Shown piece by piece: positions 51,500 through 60,800 of a DNA stretch of 64,000 nucleotides (its first letter is position 1; the number at the start of each line of letters is the position of its first letter). A program made the translations under genes and the position numbers. The notes under the pieces were generated by a model. That model did no database searches. It was not told the DNA's origin and saw only the letters and a list, made by a program, of their open reading frames with translations. The stretch is from Heterohyrax brucei (lineage: Eukaryota > Chordata > Mammalia > Hyracoidea > Procaviidae), in assembly GCA_028571685.1 (NCBI GenBank), contig CM053158.1:62154001-62218000 (forward strand), in the 5' to 3' direction.

Positions 51500-51575
51500 G
51501 TAGTTTCCAAGGAGTGCCTGGTGAATTTGAACTGCCAAACTTTTAGTTAGCACCTGTAGCACTTAACCACTACTT
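51500..51575 (-). mobile_element. AfroSINE fragment, minus
   Basis: 'gtttccaaggagtgcctggt' to 'gtagcacttaaccactac': the head half of a SINE, joined to the RTE 3' end. Confidence 0.8.
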
Positions 51576-51597
51576 AAAGATCTAGATAATTTTTAAA

Positions 51598-52740
51598 AAT
51601 TTTATTATTATTAAGTGAAGTTTACGATCAGAGTCAGTTTGCCGTGTAAAACCATGAACACATGCCTCTATGCGGCTCTGTCTGCTCTCCTCCCGCTGTT
51701 CTGTCGCACTCCTCCTTTCCACCCTGTACTTGTGGTATCCACTCAACCAACACTTGTTACCTTCTCTCCTCCCTCGCCTCTCTCTCCTAAAGAGGAACCA
51801 GACAGCCTCATATACACACGCATATATATGTATATATGTACGTATGTGTGTGTGTGTATAAAGCTAAGAAGTACACATAGCACTTTCATCACTCTGTGTC
51901 CCATAGTCCGGACCACTCGTTGTCTGAAGAGTTGGATTCAATCCTGGTTTCAGCTCTGGGCTAGCAGCAAGTTCAAGGGCCATGTTCTCAGGGGACTCGC
52001 TAGGATATGGGACCATCAGGTCTAGCCCTCAATAATTTTTATTTATTCACTTTAGTCTTTCTTTTATTCTGTGATTTCTTCCAGTTTGATATTGGTTACT
52101 TTAAAATAGGATTTTGAATTCGTGGAGGTTTCTTTGGTCATGATTTTCATTTACTTTGCTTTTACCTTTTCTGGATTTTTGTTGGTGTTGTCTGCCATTT
52201 GTTTCTCCTGTTACTCCTCTCTGCTCTTTTCTTCTGTTTTTATGTAATCTTTTAGCTGGTTTCTTTGTATTCTTTGCTCATCCTTAAAGGAGATATATTT
52301 TTTGCCAGCTGTTGCCAGCCATGTGTGTGATTCAGGCAGAATTTTATGGAACTCTGCTTCTGCCATGGAGTCTTGTGCCTTCTGTCTCGGCTGCAAAGAC
52401 GTTGCATCTGACCCACCTCCACTGTCAGATGGGGCCAGGGAGGCCCCTGCAGCCAGCCTGGCAAGGGTTTACCTGCTTTGCTCTGATGATTCTATTACCT
52501 GCCGGAGATCAATGTCGTGGGTATTCTCTTTTGGTGTCCTCACTCTTCTTGGATAAATTTTCGCTGCCTTTGGCAGCTTGCTTCAGCTCTATTGAGTTTC
52601 AGGGTGTTTAGATGTTTTGTTACGTTATTGGAGATCCAATTTCCTTTTCAGTTACTTATTCTCTTTCTTGTATTGGAGTAGATAATAAAAATGGAAGTGT
52701 CCAGAAAAGTCTTTAGTTTGACATCTTAAAACTTGATGAC
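51598..52740 (-). mobile_element. L1 remnant without ORF2 (half-L1-like), minus
   Basis: 51598-52020 looks like the L1 3' region ('gttgtctgaagagttggatt', 'gggccatgttctcagggga'). 52030-52740 looks like ORF1 start and 5' region: a charged coiled-coil-like peptide read on minus at 52211-52396, and an end 'tctttagtttgacatctta' like a decayed L1 5' end. ORF2 is absent. This is either a HAL1-type element or an internal deletion. Confidence 0.5.
51815..51860. repeat. TA/TG simple repeat
   Basis: Alternating 'catatatatgtatatatgta' and 'tgtgtgtgtgtgtata'. Confidence 0.8.
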
Positions 52741-52863
52741 CCGTAGCTGGATTTCTGTAATGAATCATTTTGGGTGTATTCTGCCTGTAAAATGAGGGAG
52801 TTGCATAATAGGCTAGCTAATGTGCTTTCAGATAAAGCTTTTCATGGTTCTGATTTAATTACA

Positions 52864-52893
52864 TGGTGAGTTGGACTTGACGGCAATGGGTTT
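52864..52893 (+). mobile_element. AfroSINE tail scrap upstream of an exon
   Basis: 'gagttggacttgacggcaat' plus 'gggttta' matches the SINE 3' tail. It ends 21 bp before the exon at 52915. Confidence 0.6.
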
Positions 52894-52914
52894 ATAGTGA
52901 ATGTTTTCTTCCAG

Positions 52915-53010
52915 ACAGAACCTCCACTGAATACACCAGAAAATAGAGAATATCTTGCAGAAATCATGTTTGAATCATTTAATGTACCAGGACTCTATAT
53001 TGCAGTTCAG
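52915..53010 (+). CDS. ACTR3B: ACTR3B internal exon, residues ~113-144
   Basis: This exon holds 32 complete codons, with acceptor TTTTCTTCCAG and donor CAG|GTAAAA. The peptide starts [17 protein letters not shown] and ends VPGLYIAVQ. It matches the actin core strand and helix 'TEAPLNPKANRE...IMFETFNTPAMYVAIQ', so the fold continues in frame across the 36-kb intron. A ~30-bp piece with the AfroSINE 3' tail sequence ends about 21 bp before the exon, in the zone where a branch point is expected. A ~430-bp CA-rich repeat begins about 130 bp after the donor. Both may affect recognition of this exon, but that is inference only. Confidence 0.96.
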
Positions 53011-53139
53011 GTAAAAGCAAAGTTATTTTTATGATTCCCAGAGATTGTTAGCTATCTAGTAATGAAAGAAGTACTAATTCCAAAGTTGCTCTGTTTTAAG
53101 ATTTGCAGTGTTTTGCCTCAAACTCCTCTTCTCCAATCC

Positions 53140-53580
53140 CTCAACATACACGTGTGTGCATGCACATACATGTCCTACACACTCACATTACTCGCACCCC
53201 CCCACATCACACCCCACACATCATGCCATGCAGATAAACCCCACGTGCATACCCCATATCATACCACATACTTACCACATCCCCCACTTACCACATGCCG
53301 CCCACATACCCTACCCCCATACATTAGAAGGACACACCCCTACACACCATACATTCACACCGTATCATACTTCCCACACCACACTGCCTACTCAGTAGAG
53401 CATGCCACACACATAGGCATATACATACCCCCACGTCATCCTCTGCGTCCCATATCCTGTCACCGACTGAGCTTGCCACACTCCCTACCCTGTTCTTTTT
53501 CTCTCTGCTGCACACTATACAACACCACATCACACTACACACACAATACATGTACCACTTCCTCCTACACACACACCAGC
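53140..53580. repeat. CA-rich degenerate simple repeat
   Basis: About 430 bp of mixed CACA, CCACAC and ACATACC units, almost free of G. It creates a 195-codon open frame that is low-complexity and not a gene. It starts ~130 bp after an ACTR3B exon. Confidence 0.85.
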
Positions 53581-53659
53581 TGTGTTTTAACTAAAATGTT
53601 ATACAGCTCATGTTCTATAGTTTATAATACTAGTATAGAAAGTGTTTGAGTCTTACCTT

Positions 53660-53682
53660 TATATATATATATGTATATTAAA
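53660..53682. repeat. TA simple repeat
   Basis: 'tatatatatatatgtatat'. Confidence 0.8.
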
Positions 53683-53689
53683 ATGTGCC

Positions 53690-54210
53690 TCCTATTTTTT
53701 TTGTCTTCTTTCACTTCTGATGAGGGGCAAAAAAGGCACTATAGAATTTGTTGATGAACAAAATAAATACCTGTAGAGGGTTTCCTGCCTTGTTGATTTT
53801 GGGATCCTGTAAGTTCCCGTGTACTTCCTTGCTTCTAAGAAACTCTGAATTAATGAATCTGCAGAACTTCTTTTAAACTGTAGAATTTTTTAAAAATTCA
53901 CTTTGGTGCTTATATGTCTGCTACCTTACCTAATGGATTTGATTGAAATTTATGGAAGTGAATGAGATAGATGTTTCCCAAAATGTTTTTTGCTAGTCTC
54001 TTGTGAGACAACGGAGGAAGAGTTCCTTAGAAACATCAGTTTGGGAGATAACTACATGTGAACAGAGTAAAGACTGAGGTCCCATTTGAGCAGAGCAAAG
54101 ACTGAGTATTCTTGCATTAAAGAAATTTGCTTTAAAATGTATTTAAATACAAATCTTTCCCCAACCTGAAGTTATTTGCATTCCATGGAATTGGGATTTA
54201 GAAGAATCTG
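53690..54210. other. ACTR3B intron, nothing recognised
   Basis: AT-rich intron. A local duplication 'gagcagagcaaagactgag' / 'gaacagagtaaagactgag' occurs near 54060-54110. Confidence 0.5.
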
Positions 54211-54211
54211 T

Positions 54212-54545
54212 ACTGGTGATTTTCAAAGTGGTCTGTGCATCAAGCTTACCTGGATAGTGCTTTTTAAAATACAGATTCTCAGGCCTCATGCTAGATGAGG
54301 GTTTTCAACCCTAGTTCTTCAGGCTGCTTTTGTTGTAGATGGCTGTCCTGTGCATTGTAGGGTCTTGTCCATGACAATTGAAAATGTCTCCAGGTGTTTT
54401 CACGTGTCCCCTGAGGACCTCTAGATGAGGGCCACTTTCCCCTAGGGTTGGGATTTCTGGATCTGAGGTCTAGTCAACTGTGTTTGTATAAATTCTGCAA
54501 GTGATTCATTTTACTGCAGCCATTCTGTGGCTCTACTTTAGGAAC
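54212..54545 (+). mobile_element. MER5A-like hAT fragment with a MER20-like insert
   Basis: 54212-54294 and ~54456-54545 follow MER5A ('ttttcaaagtggtctgtgca', 'cagattctcaggcctcatgc', 'gtgattcattt'). 54295-54455 follows MER20 ('ggctgtcctgtgcattgtag', 'aaaatgtctccaggtg', 'gtcccctg'). Both are old non-autonomous hAT-Charlie DNA transposons. Confidence 0.65.
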
Positions 54546-54838
54546 CAGTAGGTTAGATGTTGCTAAAATCTTCTGGTAGTAAAATAAGAAGAGAGCATCA
54601 CTCACTGGTTTTTATTCTTAAAGCTTTAGACTTTATTTAAAGTTTGGTTCCAACAGTTGAGGTACGTTATATTGGTATGTTAGTTGTCCAAGATGAATTT
54701 GAAATTTGGGGGTGAAGGTGGAAGATAGGGAAGGGAAATAAGGTCTCAGACTTGTTATTAGGTGAGAAAGAGTTTATGATTCAACCGGAGAATAAACTGG
54801 TAAACTGTGTGCTGATGACACTGGTGTCTGTGCTGCAG

Positions 54839-54946
54839 GCAGTGCTGGCCTTGGCGGCATCATGGACCTCCCGACAGGTTGGAGAGCGCACGCTAACAGG
54901 GACTGTCATTGACAGCGGTGACGGGGTCACCCATGTCATCCCAGTA
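54839..54946 (+). CDS. ACTR3B: ACTR3B internal exon, residues ~145-180, phosphate-2 loop
   Basis: This exon holds 36 complete codons, with acceptor GTGCTGCAG and donor GTA|GTAAGT. The peptide starts [17 protein letters not shown] and ends [10 protein letters not shown]. It carries DSGDGVTH, the second phosphate-binding loop of actin-fold ATPases, which contacts the nucleotide phosphates and Mg2+. The preceding AVLALAAS helix matches actin 'AVLSLYAS'. The residue before VIDSG is Thr, as in ARP3; I remember Ile in human ARP3B, so this site may be ancestral or variable. The open frame extends upstream of the acceptor into the intron, but the AG, the pyrimidine tract and the homology fix the exon start. 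Confidence 0.96.
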
Positions 54947-55081
54947 GTAAGTACAATACTCAATACTTAATACCTGGCTTGAGAGAAGGAAAGTTTCTAA
55001 AACACCTTTCTATAATTAAAATACTACTGTTTAAGTAACAGTTGTACTTTAAAAAGGCAACAAGAGTTTTTTAAGTCTAGC

Positions 55082-55217
55082 TGGTGACAGTGGTGAAGAG
55101 CAGAAAGGTCAGCAGTAGAAATCTACCAGCCACTCCTTGGAAACCCTATGGGACAGTTCTGGTCTGTGCTGTAGGGTTGCTGTGAGTTGGAATTGGCTTA
55201 ATGGTAGTAGGTTTTAG
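55082..55217 (+). mobile_element. AfroSINE, plus, head decayed
   Basis: 'ccactccttggaaaccctat', 'ggacagttctggtctgtgct', 'gagttggaattggcttaatg'. Confidence 0.8.
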
Positions 55218-55995
55218 GTATGTGATGGAGACAGAAAGTAGTAGCCGAATCATCCATGCCTTTGGCAGTTTTAATCTTACACTGGCAAATTTCTCATCCA
55301 CAGTGTCAGCAGATGTTTGGAATCTCAAGGGCCTAGTTGATTCCTGTGGGTGTGACACCATCAAGAACATTTTTGTTACCTGTAATTCTGAGCTGTTGGG
55401 AGATAGATGTCATTTTGGGGATCAGATATATAGGTATAGTGCATGACCACTTGAGGGATTATTTCTGTATTCTGTGAAAAGATGTGAATGGCTTTAACTA
55501 CTTTATGCTTTTGAGAAATTGCTTTTTATTTTTTCAGTTTATGTAAGAGGAGGAAGGAGAGAAGTGTGTATTTAGATCTGTAGAAGGCTCTGCAATACCA
55601 GCTTTTGGTTTTAATTTTAAAAATACTGGAAAAATAATTCCTGATTCAGGCTTAGAGAGTGCTCTATATTTTTCTTTTTGTTTCATGAATTCAAAATTTA
55701 TATTTTGGAAAATTAATTGAAATCTATTAAGGAATACATGTAGTAGGAATTTAGACTTGTTTTCATTTCTGATTCTCATCTCTCCAGAACCCCTTCTTAG
55801 GGACAACCACTGCTACTAGTTATTTTGTGTATATTATAAATATGTTTACTGAACATACAGGTATGTGTGTTTGTACCTCCTTTTTAAAATGCAAATTAGC
55901 ATTTTTAAAAGTTATTTAATTGAAAAAATAGTCACCATTTCATTTTAAGACGTTGAAGGAAGTATGTACCAGTACACTAACGTTTTAATTTTTTA
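55218..55995. other. ACTR3B intron, weak old L1-like text
   Basis: Around 55760-55860 the text resembles the 3' part of old L1s ('ggacaaccactgctactagt'). The rest is unassigned. Confidence 0.4.
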
Positions 55996-55999
55996 GAGG

Positions 56000-56172
56000 C
56001 CAAAAAAACTCCAAATCCAATGCTATTGAGTGGATTCTGACTCATAGCAACCCTACAGGACAGGGTAGAACTGCCCCATAGAGTTTCTAAGGAGTACCTG
56101 GTAGTTTCAGACTGCCTACCATTTCTAGTTAGCAGCTGTAGCACTTAACCACTGTGTCATCAAAGTTTCCAT
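56000..56172 (-). mobile_element. AfroSINE, minus
   Basis: 'tgctattgagtggattctga', 'ctcatagcaaccctacagga', 'gtagcacttaaccactgtgt'. Confidence 0.9.
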
Positions 56173-56214
56173 ATACCTAGCCAGGAAAAAAAGTAGCCAG
56201 TCTTCTGTAGAGCC

Positions 56215-56245
56215 CAGCCTAGCTCAGCCCAGCCCAGCCCAGCCT
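56215..56245. repeat. Short 'cagcc' tandem repeat
   Basis: AGCCC/CAGCC pentamer run ('agcccagcccagcccagcc'). Confidence 0.8.
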
Positions 56246-56249
56246 TAGC

Positions 56250-57100
56250 TCTTCATACTGGGCTAAGGAGAGACAGCAGGGGAGTGAGTGACTCCTGGAA
56301 AGTGTTTTCTATGCTTTCAGTTCCCTTCAGTCCAGTTGCAAAGGATGCGCTCTTTTTTAGGGTCCACGAGAAGTGTTAGTGCCAACTGATATTTAACACT
56401 AACTGAAAAATTCAGGTCCTGGCTATCTCTTAGAGGCACCCTCAAGAAGTAAAGCAGAGAGACTGGAGATACGCTGTTGTGGGCACTGCTTCACATTTGA
56501 AGGTTTTTTCCCCTGTGCCATGAGTCTGGTTTAGGGGGAGAAAAGAAAGCATTTTACATGAGGGATAGGCCTAAAGAGAAAGTTTTTTTTAAAACTATGT
56601 CTTAGCTGATTTCTCACCTAATTTTATAAATTGCATTCGTTATAAAAAATTTGAGTAAAGTAGAAAAGTGAGAAGAAAATAAAATCACCCATAAATCAAC
56701 CAGAGAACCACATCATAATTTAAGCTGTATAATCATCCAAGTCTGTTTTTCTTATTCATGTGCATACATTTAAACAAAATTGATATTTATCTCATTTTCT
56801 ACAGTAATTATTTCCTATAGTCCTAAAGTGGTATTTTCAAATTAACCCTAATATATATATTTATAATTATATGATTAAATATTCTGGGAAAAAATTATTG
56901 ATTACATAATAGCCTGTCAGATGAGTATATCACAATTTGCTAGTCCATTTTCCTAGTGTTGGAGGACACTTAGGTTGTGTCAGTGTTCTGTTGTGATGAA
57001 GCTGATACTCCTTTAACACTGATTGAGTTAACTTTAGAAAATGTTATATGTAATACATAGAATATAATAATTGTGACTGATTTATGTGTCTTTGTGGATG
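56250..57100. other. ACTR3B intron, weak old L1-like text
   Basis: 56730-57010 vaguely resembles the old L1 3' part. No confident family. Confidence 0.35.
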
Positions 57101-57106
57101 TAAGAA

Positions 57107-57262
57107 ACACTGGTGGTGTAGTGGTTAAGAGCTACAGCTGTTAACTAAATGGTTGTCAGTGCAAATCCACCAGGTACTCCTTGGGAGCCCCGTGGAACAG
57201 TTCTGCCCCATCCTGTAGGGTCACTGTGAGTTGAAATTGACTCAACAACAGCGGATTTATTT
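57107..57262 (+). mobile_element. AfroSINE, plus
   Basis: Head 'acactggtggtgtagtggtt', B-box 'tgcaaatccaccagg', tail 'gtgagttgaaattgactcaa'. Confidence 0.9.
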
Positions 57263-58010
57263 TTCACTGTATGTTTATCTTCCTTTTAAAGTACTTTACA
57301 AAGAACATTAGACCCTGCAGAAAGGTCAAAGCTTGTTTTGCTTCTAGAAATTAGGGACATTATAAAAAAATAAGAAAGGTGTTTATTAGTTTGTCCTTAC
57401 AACACAACTAGTAACTATACGTGTAGCATGTAATTACTAAAATTAATGTATTTGTGAAACTGAAGTTAGTGTTTTCCTTCTGTTGTTGTTTTCCCCATGT
57501 GGATACTGTGGCCCAGAATCCTGAGGTGTAATATGAACCCTGGGTGTGTGACTCACCTCCTCTGATCTGATAAGGTTGTGGTAGGTAGGTAGCTCTCCAG
57601 CTGTGGCCATGAGCATCCTGCCCTGCAGAGCAGGCTAGGTATGTGTGAGGACTATAGTTGCTGTGTCCATCGTGTACCCACGTGAAGGTTGATGAGGGAG
57701 CCTCAAGTGCAATGCTGCATCCATAGCTTCTCACCCTTTGCTGCTGTGGTTGTGCAACCTTTTGTTATGTTCCAGCTTTGGCTCTGACTAGTGGTAGGGG
57801 TCAGCTGCAGATGGCGAGGTGAGGTGTCTACCCCAGCTCCTTTCCTCACACTGCACAGATGTGGTTTCTCTTGGCTCAAGGAGGCAGGTAGGGTAAGAGG
57901 ATCTGCTCACATGAGAGATTTGCTCTCTGACTAGTGATCAGTGTTCTTTAGATAGCAGAATGGTTAGGCTAAGTTACTAGAATTGATTCTTGAAATATAA
58001 ATCTTGTAAT
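57263..58010. other. ACTR3B intron, nothing recognised
   Basis: Unique-looking. No gene or clear repeat. Confidence 0.5.
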
Positions 58011-58014
58011 AAAT

Positions 58015-58235
58015 GGTGCTGCTGATTGAGTTCTTAGTACAGGGCAAAGAAACAGATGCTAAGTGCTTGACACAGAGTGTTTCATTTGGTCTGTATGACA
58101 GGGACACATCTTGAATGAGCTTACTGAAGCTGAAGCACATTAACAAACATGTCCATGGTCACGTGGAGCCAGGGTTTGAATCTAGGACTCTAGAGTCTAA
58201 GGCCTTGAGTACTAAACCAAATTGTTAATTTTTAA
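58015..58235 (-). mobile_element. MIR SINE, minus
   Basis: 'gtccatggtcacgtggagcc', 'agggtttgaatctaggact' are the reverse complement of the MIR core. Decayed. Confidence 0.7.
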
Positions 58236-58653
58236 GTATAAGTAGATTTGTAATTGATTTAACAATTCACAATGTTTTTCCTTTTTGTTAGCAGGAGGGG
58301 AAAAAAAAAAGAACGACTCTTGGATTCACTGTTCTAATATAGATGCTTTAGTATTTTGGAAAGGAACCATCCTCTAGTTTTCTTTTCACATCTCTAAGGA
58401 AAACATCATTTTGGTAGCTTACATAGTCCTAGGTTATTGGAATAATTTTTGATTTTGAATATGAATGGAATTGCATATGCTGTCATTTTGAAAGAGCTGC
58501 AGTGCTGAGTCTGCGAGGAGTTGGGACACAGTGTGTGCTTGTTAATGACGCAAGTGGGGCAGGGTGGGAGGGTGGGGCGGCAAGCTTGTCAGTCCGTGTT
58601 GCTCTGAGCTGGGATTACTCATACGGGTCCTTCTGACTTGTCTTCTCCCCTAG
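58236..58653. other. ACTR3B intron, nothing recognised
   Basis: Ends in the acceptor of the exon at 58654. A G-rich patch 'gggtgggagggtggggcggc' lies at 58562-58582. Confidence 0.5.
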
Positions 58654-58797
58654 GCAGAAGGTTATGTAATTGGAAGCTGCATCAAACACATCCCAATTGC
58701 AGGTAGAGATATTACATATTTCATTCAACAGCTGCTAAGGGAGAGGGAGGTGGGAATCCCTCCTGAGCAATCACTGGAGACTGCAAAAGCCATTAAG
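58654..58797 (+). CDS. ACTR3B: ACTR3B internal exon, residues ~181-228
   Basis: This exon holds 48 complete codons, with acceptor TCTTCTCCCCTAG and donor AAG|GTAAAA. The peptide starts [20 protein letters not shown] and ends [11 protein letters not shown]. The IPIAGRDIT motif corresponds to actin 'LDLAGRDLT', where subdomain 4 begins. The stretch '[11 protein letters not shown]' is an ARP3-family insertion-containing region not found in conventional actin. The end 'AKAIK' fits ARP3B (ARP3 is remembered as AKAVK). The exon is 3.7 kb downstream of the previous one, and only old repeats and SINEs lie between. Confidence 0.96.
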
Positions 58798-59057
58798 GTA
58801 AAAACAGATGTAAAATTGGTTGATTTGGGGGTGAGCTGCAAGTGGTATTTTGGAGGCTTCCCCTGTATGCCATTATCCCTTCTCCTACCTTCCTTCCCGT
58901 GAATGTGTGCTTTGATTTACTGCTTTAGTTAAGTGAGCTGAGAGACTTACAGCTTAACCTGTTCTTCTAAACATAAGCACAAACACTCTGTTGAGGTTCC
59001 AGAGTTTGTTTTGAACTATAAATGGATAACCAGTATTGAATATAGGTGTATGTAGTA

Positions 59058-59212
59058 CCAAAAAAACTACTGCTGTTGAGTTGATTCTAACTCACAGTGA
59101 CCCTGTGGGATAGGATAGAACTGCCCCATAGAGTTTCCAAGATGTGCTTGGTGGATTTGAACTACCAACCTGTTTGGTTAGCAGCTTTAACCACTACACC
59201 ACCAGGGTTTCA
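59058..59212 (-). mobile_element. AfroSINE, minus
   Basis: 'ctgctgttgagttgattcta' to 'ccactacaccaccagggttt'. Confidence 0.9.
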
Positions 59213-59219
59213 GTATATA

Positions 59220-59820
59220 GTACAACATTATTTAATTGGAACCTAGTTAGATAACACCTTCTGTAACTGGGAAGTTCTTCCACATCTCGTTCCATGCGTA
59301 TAATAAGGAGGCAAGTGGTGGCAGCAATGAGTAGCAGGAATCTCGTGAAAGCAGCCAGTGTTCAAATGTGGTTCCATTCTGAATTACAATTCAGAAGAAT
59401 ACCACTCTAGATCCAGAATCAGTAAAATCCACCCATATTTTCGTGACTCTAGTGACTGTGCTGAAGCACTTACAGGGAATTTTAGAATATAATCAGTAAG
59501 ATTAGGAATAAGATGAGTGATTGGTTCTTACTTAAAATAATCTACTTGACCTTATCTAACAGTTTAGCTTTTAGATTTCTCTGTACATGGCAGTTCAGAG
59601 ACCCTTTGAAAGGGATTTTCTTACTCAGTTTACAAAATCTAGGCCAATGATTGTTTTTATTAAAGTGTAGAAAAATGTGTAGTAATCCAAAAATGATAAT
59701 TATATAGAGGAAGAGGCAAAGATTTTGGTTTTGGAGAAGAATTTAAGTGTAGGAGTATATAACACATAATAATTGGATTTCCCCTTTGTTATAGAACACG
59801 TAATCTTTAATCTTTGAGCT
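59220..59820. other. ACTR3B intron, nothing recognised
   Basis: Unique-looking AT-rich sequence. Confidence 0.5.
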
Positions 59821-59823
59821 GTA

Positions 59824-59960
59824 CCCCAAAACCAAACCTGCTACCATCAAGTCGATTCCAACTCATAGTGACCCATGGGACAGAGTAGAACTGCCCCGTG
59901 GAGTTTCCATGGAGTGCCTGGTGGATTTGAACTGCCAGCTTTTAGGTTAGCAGCCCTTTT
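59824..59960 (-). mobile_element. AfroSINE, minus, head truncated
   Basis: 'ctgctaccatcaagtcgatt', 'agtagaactgccccgtggag', 'ttaggttagcagccctttt'. Confidence 0.88.
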
Positions 59961-60068
59961 GAGTTGTACAGGAGTAGAAAGGATACTTGTCCAACTTTCC
60001 CTACTACTTTCCTGTTGTCTTAACACCTAGAGACTGAGGCTAGTGATGATTTGATGCAAGTAGTTAAC

Positions 60069-60135
60069 CCTCTGTCCTGTAGGGTCACTGTGAGTCAGAA
60101 TCACCTTGATAGCAGTGGGTTTGGTTTGGGTTACT
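60069..60135 (+). mobile_element. AfroSINE tail fragment, plus
   Basis: 'ctctgtcctgtagggtcact', 'gtgagtcagaatcaccttga' and a 'ttggtttggg' tail. Confidence 0.8.
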
Positions 60136-60319
60136 GTGTGCCAGGTTCAGAGTAACACCTAAGATGGACAGGGTTATACCACTGAGGATCTTACATGCTG
60201 GTTAGATCAAATAGAGAACAGATGATGAGAAAGTGAAGATTGGTGAGTAATGGAACAGGGGAGGTGAAGAGGGTGGTGGTGAAGGGAGACCTCTCAGCAG
60301 ACATCAAGGATGAGAATGA

Positions 60320-60800
60320 GCCAGCCAAGAGTGTTCTAGGCAGAGGGAATAGCAAGCTCCGGGCTGGAATGAAATTTGTGTGTTCAAGGAGCAGTACCTG
60401 GTCAGTGGCAGGAATCCATGCTAAGAGGGAGAAGGCACAGATGAGGCAGCAGAGGGATCACTGGGCTTGTGTGGGCATGGTGAGAAGTTTGGATTTCTTT
60501 CTAAGTGCAATGGGACGCCACTGAAGAATTTGAAGCAAGGAAGTGATACCATCTGATAAGGCTTGAAAAGATCTCTCTCAGTTTGTGGTGGAAAACAGGG
60601 AGGGAGGGAGAGGGGAAGAAGTAGGCGTGGAAATGGTGAGCCCCATAGGGTGGTTGATGGCGGTTTGGTTTGGATGTGGCAGTGGAGAGAAGTAGGTGGG
60701 TTTCAGCAGTGTTTTGTAGGAAGAAGTCATGGGTAGGACTTGCTGATGGATTGGAAGCTATAGGTAAAGGAAAGCATCAAAGATGATTCCCAAGTTTTGC
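60320..60800 (+). repeat. Old mammalian interspersed repeat, family unassigned
   Basis: The order 'tgttctaggcagagggaata', 'gagaagtttggatttctttc', 'taagtgcaatgggacgccac', 'gaagcaaggaagtgatacca', then 'gatgattcccaagtttt' is text I recognise as recurring in mammalian genomes, but I cannot name the family with confidence. Confidence 0.4.

Noticed and set aside
53062..53649. 195-codon open frame rich in H, T, P and Y
   Set aside because: It is the translation of a CA-rich simple repeat, with no complexity beyond that and no splice or start context.
58562..58582. G-rich patch as a CpG island or promoter
   Set aside because: Very short, almost without CpG and in the middle of an intron.
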